This document shows positions 1 to 8,530 of a stretch of DNA of 64,000 nucleotides, one piece after another. The translations under genes were made by a program, and so were the position numbers. The stretch is from Chryseobacterium sp. ON_d1 (lineage in GTDB: Bacteria > Bacteroidota > Bacteroidia > Flavobacteriales > Weeksellaceae), in the NCBI RefSeq assembly GCF_006829085.1, contig NZ_BJTC01000020.1, positions 1-64,000 on the forward strand, in the 5' to 3' direction. The notes below the pieces were generated by a model. It worked only from the letters and a program-made list of their open reading frames with translations, was not told the DNA's origin and made no database searches. Numbering within the stretch: position 1 is the stretch's first letter; every line of letters begins with the position of its first letter.

Positions 1-46
1 ATATCAATTATTACAATAACGACAGGATAAGACTTAATCTAAAAGG

Positions 47-75
47 AAAGAGTCCGGTACAGTACCGAACTCTTT
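47..75. terminator. Hairpin 3' of the first gene
   Basis: Two arms, AAAGAGT plus CGGTAC and their complements, form a long stem with one mismatch and a very short loop. It lies about 70 bases past the stop of the minus-strand gene at 143-748 and could end that transcript, a plus-strand transcript entering from the left, or both. The run of T after the stem is weak on both strands. Confidence 0.5.
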
Positions 76-142
76 CATATAATAATATTGTTTAATTTTG
101 TCTAAACTTTTGGGTGCAGTCTATTGAGCTCTGTGGGATTTT

Positions 143-748
143 TTATTTTATCTCAAATTGCTGTACCATCCAATGCTGTGAATGATTTTTGATAAGATCC
201 TGTTTCAAAGCTTCGTCTTTAGTATTTAAATAAGTATAGACTTTTAAAGGAACAGAATCAGGATATTCCTTCAGTCCGTTGGCAACGGTAATTTTTGCTT
301 CTTCCTTCTTGTGACCGCTATCTAAGGCTTCAGCTTTAAAAATATACACGAGTGCCGGGATTTTTCCGTATAAATTTTTTGTTTCATTTTCCAGAAGATT
401 CATAGTTTCGATCTGAAATTCAGGATTGGGGCTTTTTCCTTCTGATATCGACTGGCTGATATGCTGCTGGTACATCAGAAGAAGATACAGCAGGTGTAGA
501 TTTTTAGTGTTGGAATCAGAAATTGTTTTTTGAATTTTATGCATCAGTTCAGGAGTCATCTCGCCATTTTCAGCCTGAAGATTTTTTTGATAAAACTCAT
601 CCATCAGATCGTAAACCACTCTGTCATCAGGATCGATCTTTGACTGAGATTTTATTTTCTGGAAAACCTGTGTAATAGGAGGCGTTCCGGACTGTGCAAA
701 AACATGGATACTGAGGCATAATAAAGTGCCGATGATCAGTTTTTTCAT
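143..748 (-). CDS. Exported protein of unknown function
   Basis: I do not recognise a family. The protein opens with Met-Lys-Lys and a hydrophobic stretch ending at a likely signal-peptidase I site after VFAQS, so it is probably periplasmic or surface exposed. The rest is rich in helix-forming and charged residues and has a TPR-like feel (KEEAKITVANGLKEYPDS), but no repeat is clear enough to name. A longer frame starts four codons upstream; I prefer the internal ATG because it puts the Lys-Lys of the signal peptide at the N-terminus. It is transcribed alone, away from coaX. Confidence 0.7.
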   Translation of the reverse strand: MKKLIIGTLLCLSIHVFAQSGTPPITQVFQKIKSQSKIDPDDRVVYDLMDEFYQKNLQAENGEMTPELMHKIQKTISDSNTKNLHLLYLLLMYQQHISQSISEGKSPNPEFQIETMNLLENETKNLYGKIPALVYIFKAEALDSGHKKEEAKITVANGLKEYPDSVPLKVYTYLNTKDEALKQDLIKNHSQHWMVQQFEIK

Positions 749-942
749 GAGATATTCCAATAATATTTATGTTTAAATATACTGATTTGTTTTAAAAATG
801 AAAATAAGAAATGAATAAGGAACGCAATTTAGTTCTATAATGACGGATTTTTTTCTTAAAATGATTAAATTTAGGGCTGCAAAATTAATGGAGATTTTCC
901 CTTTTCTTTTTATCAGGAATGGCAGGGGAACTTCTGAAAAAT

Positions 943-1707
943 ATGTCAATGAATTCAATCGTAATCAACGTAGGGAACAGCAATATCAGATTTGGTCTTT
1001 TCAATGGTGATAATTGTGATATTTCGTGGGTCATCAATACAAAACCTTACAGAACAGCAGACGAGCTTTATGTACAGATGCTGATGCTTTATCAGACCTA
1101 TAAAATTGAACCCAAAGAAATCGATAAAGTCATTATTGGGTCAGTAGTGCCTCAGCTTACCAAAGTAATGAGTTCAGGAATCAAAAAAATTCATGGAACG
1201 ACACCTGTTATTGTAGACAGAAATACTCCATCAGCGGTGCAGGCAAAATCCAAGCAGATGGGAACTGATATTTATGCCAATCTGGTCGCTGCTCATAATT
1301 TATACCCTGGTCGCAAAAAAATTGTCATTGATTTCGGAACTGCCCTTACGGCAAGCTGTGTGGCGGAAACCGGAGAAACGTTGGGGGTAATTATTGCTCC
1401 CGGAATTGTTACATCTCTGAATTCTCTGATCAACCAGACTGCGCAGCTTCCTGATATTGAACTGAAAAAACCAAAATCTGTTCTGGGGTTGGACACCGTA
1501 ACCTGTATGCAAAGTGGTATGGTGTATGGCTTCCTGGGAATGGTTGAAGGTTTTGTGAACCGCATCAATGAAGAGGTAAATGATGACTGTTTTGTGGTGG
1601 CAACCGGAGGTGTTTCCCACGTTTATAAGCCTTTGACAGATAAAATTCATGTGATGGACAGGCTTCATACCCTGAAAGGGCTTTATTTCCTGGGGAAAGA
1701 TTTATAA
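943..1707 (+). CDS. coaX: Type III pantothenate kinase
   Basis: Phosphorylates pantothenate with ATP, the first step of coenzyme A synthesis in the cytoplasm. The acetate/sugar-kinase fold is shown by the N-terminal phosphate loop NVGNSNIRFG, the central IDFGTALT motif (catalytic Asp region) and the late ATGGVSH glycine motif. At about 254 residues it matches the family. The open frame reaches back to 919, but the conserved region begins at once after the ATGs at 943 and 949; I give 943, and 949 is equally possible. CoaX enzymes resist pantothenamide drugs and need a monovalent cation; this is family knowledge, not seen here. Confidence 0.93.
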   Translation: MSMNSIVINVGNSNIRFGLFNGDNCDISWVINTKPYRTADELYVQMLMLYQTYKIEPKEIDKVIIGSVVPQLTKVMSSGIKKIHGTTPVIVDRNTPSAVQAKSKQMGTDIYANLVAAHNLYPGRKKIVIDFGTALTASCVAETGETLGVIIAPGIVTSLNSLINQTAQLPDIELKKPKSVLGLDTVTCMQSGMVYGFLGMVEGFVNRINEEVNDDCFVVATGGVSHVYKPLTDKIHVMDRLHTLKGLYFLGKDL

Positions 1708-1777
1708 TTAAAGAGTAAGGTTTGGGTTTGAATCCAGGTAATACCTTAGTCTTCACCTCAACCTTAATTTTAAAATC

Positions 1778-2305
1778 ATGAAAAAGTTTCCGATTATAGA
1801 AACTGAAAGACTTATTCTTTCCAAGCTGGAAGAGAAGGATATCCCTTTTATTGTTGAATATCTTCAGCATAGGATTTATTCAGATCTTACTTCCAATATT
1901 CCTTATCCTTATACAGAAAGTGATGCCAGATTCTGGCTGAGAATGTCAAAGGATGCTTTTGAAAACAATACCGGCTATACTTTTGGGATTCGTAATAAAG
2001 AAGGACATATTATCGGAGCTATCGGGCTTCATGACAGGGAAGATGATAAGGCTGAACTGGGTTATTGGCTCGGAATTCCGTACTGGAATAAGGGATACGT
2101 AACGGAAGCCGCAAAAGCCATCGTTGATTTTGGGTTTAATGAACTGGGCTTTCATAAAATTTTTGCAACTCATTTTATCCATAATCCTGCGTCTGGAAGA
2201 ATTATGGAGAAAATAGGAATGGAGCAGGAAGCTGTTTTAATTCAGGAAATTAAAAAAGACGAAGAATATTTTGATCTGGTGCGATATTCTATTTTTAATA
2301 ATTGA
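1778..2305 (+). CDS. GNAT acetyltransferase, RimJ/RimL-like
   Basis: An acetyl-CoA dependent N-acetyltransferase. The opening IETERLILSKLEEKD is typical of the RimJ/RimL (Acetyltransf_3) group, followed by GAIGLHDREDDKAELGYWL and the acetyl-CoA pocket motif around YWNKGYVTEAAKAI. The C-terminal strand-helix pattern (NPASGRIMEKIGM) completes the fold. Length 175 residues is normal. The substrate (a ribosomal protein N-terminus, an antibiotic or a small amine) cannot be told from sequence. It ends 40 bases from the convergent tadA gene. Confidence 0.85.
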   Translation: MKKFPIIETERLILSKLEEKDIPFIVEYLQHRIYSDLTSNIPYPYTESDARFWLRMSKDAFENNTGYTFGIRNKEGHIIGAIGLHDREDDKAELGYWLGIPYWNKGYVTEAAKAIVDFGFNELGFHKIFATHFIHNPASGRIMEKIGMEQEAVLIQEIKKDEEYFDLVRYSIFNN

Positions 2306-2345
2306 CCCCGAGAAAATTGCTTATATAAATCAAAGCCTTATAAGG

Positions 2346-2777
2346 TTATCTTTTACTTTTAAAAAAATCTTTAACAATAGAAGAGCATTCCGCCTCCATG
2401 ACTCCTGTGATAACTTCTGTTTTTGGATGAAGGGTAAGATGTTTATTGATAAATCCTCTCTGTTCATCTCTTGCACCAATGACGACTTTTGAGATCTGGG
2501 ACCAGGAAAGGGCCCCTGAGCACATGACGCATGGTTCCATGGTTACATACAGTATACAGTCCTTTAAGTATTTTCCTCCAAGGAAATTGGCTGCTGAGGT
2601 GATAGCCTGCATTTCTGCATGGGCAGTGACATCATTTAATGTTTCTGTGAGATTGTGCGCTCTTGCGATAATCCGGTTATTGGAAACTATAACACATCCG
2701 ATGGGGACCTCATCTTTTTCTAAAGCGGCTTCTGCTTCCTGCAGCGCCATTTTCATATAATATTCGTCAGTAAACAT
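2346..2777 (-). CDS. tadA: tRNA-specific adenosine deaminase
   Basis: Deaminates the wobble adenosine of tRNA-Arg(ACG) to inosine. The zinc site of the cytidine-deaminase fold is complete: HAEMQAI supplies the His ligand and catalytic Glu, and PCVMCSGAL the two Cys ligands. The length (143 residues) and the N-terminal MKMALQEAEAAL helix fit TadA rather than guanine deaminase. Its start codon overlaps the stop of the upstream gene by one base (TAATG), so the two are translationally coupled and both lie downstream of the WYL regulator gene. Confidence 0.9.
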   Translation of the reverse strand: MFTDEYYMKMALQEAEAALEKDEVPIGCVIVSNNRIIARAHNLTETLNDVTAHAEMQAITSAANFLGGKYLKDCILYVTMEPCVMCSGALSWSQISKVVIGARDEQRGFINKHLTLHPKTEVITGVMEAECSSIVKDFFKSKR

Positions 2778-3457
2778 TAATCTGTCATTGTTAAGGTTAA
2801 AGGAAGCTTAAAACAATAGACTGCTGGATCTCCTTTTATCATTGCCGGGGAAAATTTCTCTGCCAGAGAGTACAAGGCAATTTCCGCCTGTCTGTTGAAG
2901 GTGAAATTATCGCCTTGTGCATGAACATTGCTCACCGTGCCATCTTTTTCTACCGTGAAGGCAACATCTGTCTTTATTGTTTTTTCCTCAGAATATACGC
3001 CGTCCACATACAGTAGGTTGGCCACTTCCTGTCTCAGGGAATTGAGCCCTCCGGGATAATCGGCAATCTTTTCCACTTCCGGGAACCTTTGGGATAGGCC
3101 TAATCTGGGTTTATTGATAGACTGGAGGTCTTCAAGGTTTCTAACTTTTAATAAAGCTCCGATCAATGCGCTGTTTTCAATGCTGTCCATTTTTTTCATG
3201 AAAAAAAGAAAATCTCCTTTTATTTCTGCTTTTTTTACGGCATTGGGTTCTGCATCAAATTTTTTTCTGAATTCTTTATTCAGCATATTTCTGTGCTGGT
3301 TATAATAGCTCTTTACAAGTCTGAATTCTTCTTTCTGCTGTGCGAGAAATAAAGAAGAAATAAAACAGCTTATGATAATGAATAAAGTTTTCAATAAAGG
3401 ATATTTATGTAAATATAACAAAAAATATGAAATATATTCCTGATGATCAGCTTTCAA
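2777..3457 (-). CDS. Exported TonB C-terminal-domain-like protein
   Basis: The second half (YPGGLNSLRQ, then FTVEKDGTVSNVHAQG and FNRQAEIALYSLAEKFSP) matches the pattern of TonB C-terminal domains found in many Bacteroidetes envelope proteins. It lacks the Pro-rich linker of a true TonB, so an accessory or degenerate role is likely. From the first ATG the N-terminus overlaps the WYL gene by 11 bases and puts about 21 residues before the signal sequence. A TTG at 3392-3394 would give MKTLFIIISCFISSLFLAQQ, a near-ideal signal peptide, and may be the true start. Confidence 0.7.
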   Translation of the reverse strand: MKADHQEYISYFLLYLHKYPLLKTLFIIISCFISSLFLAQQKEEFRLVKSYYNQHRNMLNKEFRKKFDAEPNAVKKAEIKGDFLFFMKKMDSIENSALIGALLKVRNLEDLQSINKPRLGLSQRFPEVEKIADYPGGLNSLRQEVANLLYVDGVYSEEKTIKTDVAFTVEKDGTVSNVHAQGDNFTFNRQAEIALYSLAEKFSPAMIKGDPAVYCFKLPLTLTMTD

Positions 3458-4367
3458 GATAGCGGTTCAGGGATTCCTGAAGATGATTTCGGATGTCATC
3501 AACTAAACCTTTCGGTTCTAATACGGTTACTTCTTTTCCATAAGAAAGAATCTCCTGCATAAAGTCATACGTAGGGTGGAGGAAGAACTCAAAATAAATT
3601 TCTTCCTGAGTTTCCTTGGTCTCCTTTTGCGATTGATGAAGAGGAAAGCTTCTGATATATTCTCCCTGATGGCGGGTACATTTCAATACAATATTCTGTG
3701 GTTTCTGTTCTGTCAGATTCATCACTCCGAATGCGTTTTTGAAATGCTCCCTGAAGTTGTATTTATATTTTTCTCTGAACTGGTTTTTAGTGACATCCAG
3801 ATAATTGATCCTGTCAAGCCCGAATGACTTTAAAATTTTATCTTTTGTATCAATGGCAATAAGATACCATCGGTCTTTTGATTCTTTTAAAGCCAAAGGG
3901 TGCACCTTTCTGGAGGTCATCAGTTTGTTTTTGTAATTGTAGTGCTCAAAAGTTACCACTCGTTTATTGCGGATGGCAAAGAACAGGTCATAAAAATGCT
4001 CTACACCGGTTGGTTTACGGCTTTCAAAAAAGATAAAATCTGAAAAATCCGGGTGAAGGTTCAGCGCATTGCTTACCTGAAAGGACTCAAGAAGTTTCTG
4101 ATTGTATTCATCCACTTCCATAATCGGGCGGCTCTCAATATAATACCGGTTGTCACCCTTCTTTTTGTTATGAATGGAGAGGTTGAAAAGATCTGAAATC
4201 TCCCGGATATCCCTTTGCAGAGTACGGATAGAGTAGCTCTTGATTCCTGCATCCTGGAATTCAAAAGAGTTTAAAAGATAGTCCTCCAGCTGGGAATAAG
4301 TAGCCGGAGAACTTTCTAATCTTTTAATAATTAAGGCATATCTTGTCAGATAAAAATCTTTTTTCAT
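3447..4367 (-). CDS. WYL-domain transcriptional regulator
   Basis: A cytoplasmic DNA-binding regulator of about 306 residues. The N-terminal 60 residues form a DeoR/HTH_11-type winged helix (SIRTLQRDIREI). The middle carries the WYL ligand-sensing domain with the family signature at RWYLIAIDTKDK and the preceding HPLALKES. The C-terminus (YDFMQEILSYGKEVTVLEPKGLVDDI) is the usual WCX extension. Family members include PafB/PafC and DriD, which respond to DNA damage, some by binding single-stranded DNA. Its promoter carries one of six copies of a palindromic operator found only in this region, so it is the best candidate for the regulator of that regulon and may control itself. Confidence 0.9.
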   Translation of the reverse strand: MKKDFYLTRYALIIKRLESSPATYSQLEDYLLNSFEFQDAGIKSYSIRTLQRDIREISDLFNLSIHNKKKGDNRYYIESRPIMEVDEYNQKLLESFQVSNALNLHPDFSDFIFFESRKPTGVEHFYDLFFAIRNKRVVTFEHYNYKNKLMTSRKVHPLALKESKDRWYLIAIDTKDKILKSFGLDRINYLDVTKNQFREKYKYNFREHFKNAFGVMNLTEQKPQNIVLKCTRHQGEYIRSFPLHQSQKETKETQEEIYFEFFLHPTYDFMQEILSYGKEVTVLEPKGLVDDIRNHLQESLNRYLES

Positions 4368-4421
4368 TTCTCTATTTTTAGGGTGCAGCAGTGCTGCTAT
4401 TCATGGTAAAGTTTTATAAGA

Positions 4422-4455
4422 CAAATATATGCGGTTCATGCGACAAAACGTGTCG
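4422..4455 (-). promoter_or_regulatory. Operator-promoter module A (WYL gene)
   Basis: Read on the minus strand this is the palindrome CGACACGTTTTGTCG (perfect 5-base arms CGACA/TGTCG), 11 bases, then TATATTTG, a match to the Bacteroidetes -7 consensus TAnnTTTG. Transcription would start about 50 bases before the WYL ATG. The same 15-11-8 layout recurs five times between 7 and 24.1 kb. The palindrome takes the place of the -33 element, a position open to either activation or repression. Confidence 0.8.
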
Positions 4456-4491
4456 TGTTTTATTTTTTGTGGAAACTTTATGAAGAATTAT

Positions 4492-6840
4492 TTATAATCT
4501 GTTGTTATAAAAATCAACAGCAAATTTGCCCATAGAATAAAATGTATTTACATAGGTTTCTATACTTCTTGTAATAACATTGCTGTTAAAGGATGAAGAA
4601 TCTGTGGGGTTGTAAAAGTCTCCCTGATCGGTTTCCATTGTCATTGCTACTACCTGCTGATTACCCATCCAGGCCTGAGACATCGGAGAGCTGCTATCAA
4701 TATCGGAAAAAGCAAGCAGATCTTTATCCGCTAAATAACTATATCGTTTTCTTATTTCAGCATCTAATCTGTCACATAATGAATAGATGGCATTCTGAAC
4801 AGTATTAAATGATGATGCAAACCAGGCAGCACGATAATCAATATTTACTCCTGATCCAAAATTGTGACAGTCAATAAATAATATCGTATCTGTTTTAATC
4901 GCATTAAAAGTATCCCTTACCAATTGTGATTCTTTTTCGCTAAATGGTGTAGTCCCTTTATAGGATTGTGAGCCAGCGCCACCGTCTGCATATTCTGCCC
5001 AACGATAATCAAAATTTCTGTTAATATCCACGCCGTTATGATTCCATCTTACCGATTCTGTGCCACCTACATTTCCAACATTCAACGCATATGGATTAAC
5101 CAAAGGAATCAATGTCCAGTCATAGTTAGTGCGTAAAGCATCTATCATCTCATCTTTATTGGGATTTTCAAGCAATAGTTTAAAAAATAAATAGGTTGTG
5201 TAAACACTCAACTTTTCGCCTCCATGAGTGCCAGCACATACGAATATGCGAGGTTTTCTGCGCCTTTGTGTTGGCGGCGTTTTTCTGTTCAATGAAATAT
5301 CAATCCGCAAAATATCATAGGGTGTAGGGCCTTCTGTCTGGCCTATAACTGTTTTAGTGACATTATTTGAGAAGGGTGCTATTACACGATCATACATTGG
5401 GTAAAGAACATCTGATGTAAGAGTTAAAGGATTGAAGGCGGGATAAACCGGAGCACTCCAATATTTAATTCCGAAATTGTCGACTGCAAATTTATTCATT
5501 TGTCGAGTGTCCTTTTGAGATACTGGAACTCCGTTTACAGAATAATTTTTCAGGCCGGTGACGTAAAAACTAGTAAAGGCACCGCTATACCGGTAAGTAA
5601 ATAAAACCAAATGGTTTAATAAAGGAGCAGATGTCTGGTTTTGAACAATGATTGTATTGTTTGTTTTATTATACAATACAACACCGGCTGTTATAGCAGA
5701 AGGCATATCTATACCCGCAGTTGAAATGGGCAGGCTAATTCTTCCCACAGTTGTGTTTCCCGTGTCAATGATTGCTCCTCCGGAAATGATGATCTTACGG
5801 TTAGCTAAATCAAAATTGATGTCGGTATCATTGGTATTTAGGATGGCAACCTGTTCATTGATCGTATAAATAGTAGATGGAAGTGGCTTGCTTTTTTTAC
5901 TTTCATTTAATAACTGATCATACTTACTGACACTGACATTCTTTAAAATATATGTGAAATCAAGACGGTCCTGCTCGGTAACGATGTCTGTTGGAGTATT
6001 CTTTTCAAAAACGAGTCTCACCTGATTAGAGGTCAAATTATCTACTGAAAAGTCATTGGTCGTAACATTCTGGTTGGCAAATATTCCATCCTTATAGAAA
6101 ACAACACGGGAAATTTTATACCCTGATTTCTGACTAATCAAATATTTACCGGAAACTACAGGAATTAAAGCTGTTCTTATCCCTGTGTCAGAGGTAGAAT
6201 TGAAACCATTATTTACGGCTATTCTGCCGATTTCTGTAGGGATATTTTCTCCTAAATTAATTTCTAAATCATTGTATTCTGATATGACTTTTATGGAAGC
6301 TTTTGCATTTTCTACAATATCATTAAATGTGATTGACTTAGATGAGTAACAATTGATCTTAATTGCACTTAATTCGGGCTGGGTAACTGTTTGTGTTTTG
6401 TCAATATGATGCAGGGAAACTTTCCATTTCTTTGCTGTTGCAGGGATGGTTGGCGTAAATGTTTTTGCGTTTATATCCTGTTTTGAAATAAAAACATTCG
6501 TATCGGAATAATAGAAAATAGTTTGTAATAACATATCACCCAGAAGTTCAATTTGGTTGGCATAGATGATATCTAAAAAAGAATCCGTTCTTCCTCTTAT
6601 AGTTGATCCTGTGGGAAACCCGATAGAACCGGAAATTGCCAGCGCTCCAACTTCCAGAATTGGGTTTATATAATCATTGAAACTGCTGTTTTGCTGTATA
6701 ATTTGGACACTATTTTGAATTTGGTTTATTGGAATCAAATCGTTTTTATGCCAGTAAGATTCCTGCCATTCCCAGAATTCTTCCTGTACTGGAATATCTC
6801 CGTTTTCAAAATATTTTTTTAATTCTTCTTTTGTTTTCAT
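4492..6840 (-). CDS. Shared N-module protein with M14 carboxypeptidase domain
   Basis: A 782-residue protein with no signal peptide. Residues 1-32 are the aromatic module (FENGDIPVQEEFWEWQESYW) also found in two genes at 16.8-19.7 kb. The middle is beta-rich and unrecognised. The last 250 residues are an M14 metallocarboxypeptidase/deacylase-like domain: zinc ligands H539 and E542 in GTHGGEK and H659 in IDCHNFG, NRNFDYRW near residue 608 for substrate binding, and E736 in METD as candidate catalytic Glu, so it looks active. It may trim peptides or amides on a target surface; substrate unknown. It stands alone behind its own copy of the regulon promoter (7025-7058) with a leader of about 180 bases. 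Confidence 0.75.
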   Translation of the reverse strand: MKTKEELKKYFENGDIPVQEEFWEWQESYWHKNDLIPINQIQNSVQIIQQNSSFNDYINPILEVGALAISGSIGFPTGSTIRGRTDSFLDIIYANQIELLGDMLLQTIFYYSDTNVFISKQDINAKTFTPTIPATAKKWKVSLHHIDKTQTVTQPELSAIKINCYSSKSITFNDIVENAKASIKVISEYNDLEINLGENIPTEIGRIAVNNGFNSTSDTGIRTALIPVVSGKYLISQKSGYKISRVVFYKDGIFANQNVTTNDFSVDNLTSNQVRLVFEKNTPTDIVTEQDRLDFTYILKNVSVSKYDQLLNESKKSKPLPSTIYTINEQVAILNTNDTDINFDLANRKIIISGGAIIDTGNTTVGRISLPISTAGIDMPSAITAGVVLYNKTNNTIIVQNQTSAPLLNHLVLFTYRYSGAFTSFYVTGLKNYSVNGVPVSQKDTRQMNKFAVDNFGIKYWSAPVYPAFNPLTLTSDVLYPMYDRVIAPFSNNVTKTVIGQTEGPTPYDILRIDISLNRKTPPTQRRRKPRIFVCAGTHGGEKLSVYTTYLFFKLLLENPNKDEMIDALRTNYDWTLIPLVNPYALNVGNVGGTESVRWNHNGVDINRNFDYRWAEYADGGAGSQSYKGTTPFSEKESQLVRDTFNAIKTDTILFIDCHNFGSGVNIDYRAAWFASSFNTVQNAIYSLCDRLDAEIRKRYSYLADKDLLAFSDIDSSSPMSQAWMGNQQVVAMTMETDQGDFYNPTDSSSFNSNVITRSIETYVNTFYSMGKFAVDFYNNRL

Positions 6841-6930
6841 AATAAAAATTTGGTGATTTTTGTATTAAATAGTTTAAGATTAAAGAGGCTCAGTTTTTAA
6901 AGTTGACTATGTTTCAATCTTTAGATTCTC

Positions 6931-7000
6931 AGACATAGTTGTGGCTTTGCAGCATTTTGTAAATGCTGAATTCTAAGAGTTTTTAAGATTTTAATGATTA
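6931..7000 (-). repeat. Leader segment shared with the toxin operon
   Basis: Part of the 437-base gap between the M14 gene and the next gene. The segment beginning AGACATAGTT aligns at roughly three-quarters identity with 19793-19861, and its promoter-proximal part also aligns with about 20150-20246. Thus the 5' leaders of the shared-module genes are paralogous along with the promoter. Short frames beginning Asn-Ser-x-Phe-Thr occur in each copy, but none is clearly coding. I saw nothing else in this gap apart from promoter B and the terminator at 7194-7230. Confidence 0.6.
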
Positions 7001-7024
7001 TTTGCTGGGTCTTTACTTATGCTT

Positions 7025-7058
7025 CAAAAGTAATTTAGGAAAACGACAAAACTTGACG
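7025..7058 (-). promoter_or_regulatory. Operator-promoter module B (M14 gene)
   Basis: On the minus strand: CGTCAAGTTTTGTCG, 11 bases, TACTTTTG. The arms have one mismatch (CGTCA/TGTCG). The upstream flank is an A/T tract reading AATAAAACA, shared with copies A and F. Predicted transcription start is near 7018, about 180 bases before the M14 gene. Confidence 0.8.
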
Positions 7059-7193
7059 TGTTTTATTTTTTTGTTGGAAAGTTTAGTAGGAGGCTTACAG
7101 TTTTAGATGTAAGGTTATTTCGTTTATAAAATTGCAAAGAAAAACTTAGTGATTGTTCTATAATTTTTTCTGAAGTTTAGAGAAATGTAAAAG

Positions 7194-7230
7194 ATTGTTC
7201 TCCAGCTATGAATAGTAGCTGGAGAACAAT
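7194..7230 (-). terminator. Strong hairpin after immunity-like gene
   Basis: A perfect 15-base-pair stem (ATTGTTCTCCAGCTA and complement) with a 7-base loop lies about 50 bases past the stop of the gene at 7278-7655. It would end transcripts coming from the immunity array before they reach promoter B. The T run after it is short. Confidence 0.75.
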
Positions 7231-7277
7231 ACGGTAAGCATTAAATGCTTTATTTATAATTTAGTTTAACAAAGAAA

Positions 7278-7655
7278 TTAAAGAAACTTGTCAATACTAT
7301 TTTTTTTAATTACTCCTTTTTCTCTCATTTCATAAACGATATCACCTTGAAAATCAAAAAAATAATCTTCTTTAGGATATATGTCATTAGTGATTTTATG
7401 AATAATCTCATTGAGCATTGTCTTCCAGTAGTGCGGCTCTGCATCTTTTTGTAAAAGGTCGAAAGATATTTGAGAAGAATTTTTTAAATCAATATCTAAA
7501 TATTCATCTTGAAATTTTCCTCCTTCATAGCCATGTTGAGTTGAATATAAATTTGAGACCAATAATATATTATTTTTATATTCATTGATAAGTTGAGTAA
7601 GTTCTTTTTTTTGTTCTAAATTTTTTCGGAACTTTAAATGATATGTAATTGACAT
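7278..7655 (-). CDS. Small protein, possible immunity protein
   Basis: A 125-residue cytoplasmic-looking protein I do not recognise with certainty. It opens MSITYHLKFRKNLEQ and contains HGYEGGKFQDEYLDIDLK and DYFFDFQGDIVYEM, with no signal peptide or membrane segment. It is very AT-rich and lies at the end of a run of immunity genes and immunity remnants downstream of a polymorphic toxin, so an orphan immunity role is the best guess. A hairpin terminator follows it. The function is inferred from position only. Confidence 0.55.
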   Translation of the reverse strand: MSITYHLKFRKNLEQKKELTQLINEYKNNILLVSNLYSTQHGYEGGKFQDEYLDIDLKNSSQISFDLLQKDAEPHYWKTMLNEIIHKITNDIYPKEDYFFDFQGDIVYEMREKGVIKKNSIDKFL

Positions 7656-7665
7656 GATTTTATTT

Positions 7666-7783
7666 TTAAAGTTTTAAATAGTTAATATCTCCTTGCTTGG
7701 TTATGTAAATAACTTCTTTTAATCTGTCTATTTCCCAATCGAGAAATTGCTTTTGCAACTTTAGAAGATCTCCATTCCAATTT
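7666..7783 (-). pseudogene. C-terminal remnant of an immunity-like gene
   Basis: Reading the minus strand gives an open stretch of about 39 codons without a start: NWNGDLLKLQKQFLDWEIDR, then LKEVIYITKQGDINYLKL and a stop, just before the start of the next gene. The Trp/acidic-rich helical composition resembles the second remnant at 8918-9095. I take it as the tail of a lost gene; its family is not identified. Confidence 0.45.
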
Positions 7784-7871
7784 TAGGTGTTATTTGTAAT
7801 ATTTATCTTTTGTGTAATTGTTTTATAGCCAATATGTGTTTTTCAAAGTGTAATTCCCTTTCAGAATAATA

Positions 7872-7899
7872 AAAACAGCAGCAAAGCTACTGCTGTTTT
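7872..7899 (-). terminator. Terminator of immunity cassette 1
   Basis: Stem AAAACAGCAG/CTGCTGTTTT with an 8-base loop, about 50 bases past the stop of the 7949-8287 gene, with T-rich arms on both strands. Near-copies stand at 8411-8438 and 9148-9177, each in the same place after an Imm35-type 3' end. Confidence 0.8.
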
Positions 7900-7948
7900 C
7901 ACTCAATAGTTTTTAGTTCTTGTATTTTATATTTGTAAAGTGTCCTGA

Positions 7949-8287
7949 TTATTTATAATCAAAACGATCTTCGTCTGGATACCAATAACGTGTTAAACAT
8001 AATGATAAAGTATTATTTTCATGAGCTTTTAATTGGTCTTCCAGATTACCTGACGTACCAAAAGTAACCACCCTTCCCGCTTTTTTTTCTACTAAAAATG
8101 GTCCATTACCTACTAATGATTTATTAAAATTACCTGTTAAAAGATATTCTTTAGAATCATAAGAGTATACATTACCATAGGGCGTTATAATAACTTTATC
8201 TATAACTACTTCAATATTTTCTCCTCCTTCACCTAGTTTTTTTAAAAAACGTTCTGCGATGATGAGCATTTCTTTTTCTGTTAACAT
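7949..8287 (-). CDS. Imm35-like (YrhB-type) immunity protein, copy 1
   Basis: A 112-residue protein with the YrhB/Imm35 pattern: a helical N-terminus (MLTEKEMLIIAERFLKKL), then YGNVYSYDSKEYLLTG, NGPFLVEKKAGRVVTFG and the tail YWYPDEDRFDYK. Proteins of this type neutralise papain-fold toxins, and the toxin at 9571-12246 carries such a domain. It is about half identical to the second copy at 9220-9558. As it is separated from the toxin by a terminator, an unrelated gene and remnants, it is probably a spare copy protecting against a variant toxin. Specificity is inferred. Confidence 0.75.
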   Translation of the reverse strand: MLTEKEMLIIAERFLKKLGEGGENIEVVIDKVIITPYGNVYSYDSKEYLLTGNFNKSLVGNGPFLVEKKAGRVVTFGTSGNLEDQLKAHENNTLSLCLTRYWYPDEDRFDYK

Positions 8288-8410
8288 ATTTTATATTTTT
8301 ATACGTCCTTACGATTAGTGATGATTTTTCTGGCCTGGTCTTGTGAATATTTTATGGTTGTTGATTTTAAAGTATGATCAATCAAGTAAATAATGTAAAT
8401 GTTATTGGGT

Positions 8411-8438
8411 AAAACAGCAATAAAGATACTGCTGTTTT
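8411..8438 (-). terminator. Terminator of immunity cassette 2
   Basis: Stem AAAACAGCA/TGCTGTTTT with a 10-base loop. It and the 3' sequence that follows up to the stop codon are close copies of those at 7872 and 9148. Confidence 0.75.
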
Positions 8439-8485
8439 ACTCAGGAGTTATACTTCTTTTGTTTTATTATTGTAAAATATAATGA

Positions 8486-8530
8486 TTATTTATAATCAAA
8501 TCTGTCTTCGTGAGGATACCAGTGTGTTAA
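8486..8530 (-). pseudogene. Tail remnant of an Imm35-like gene
   Basis: Directly behind the stop of the 8527-8913 gene the minus strand still encodes FLTHWYPHEDRFDYK and a stop, which matches the last residues of both Imm35-like proteins (LTRYWYPDEDRFDYK in copy 1). The body of that gene is gone and an unrelated small gene sits in its place, so the junction marks a past cassette replacement. Confidence 0.8.
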
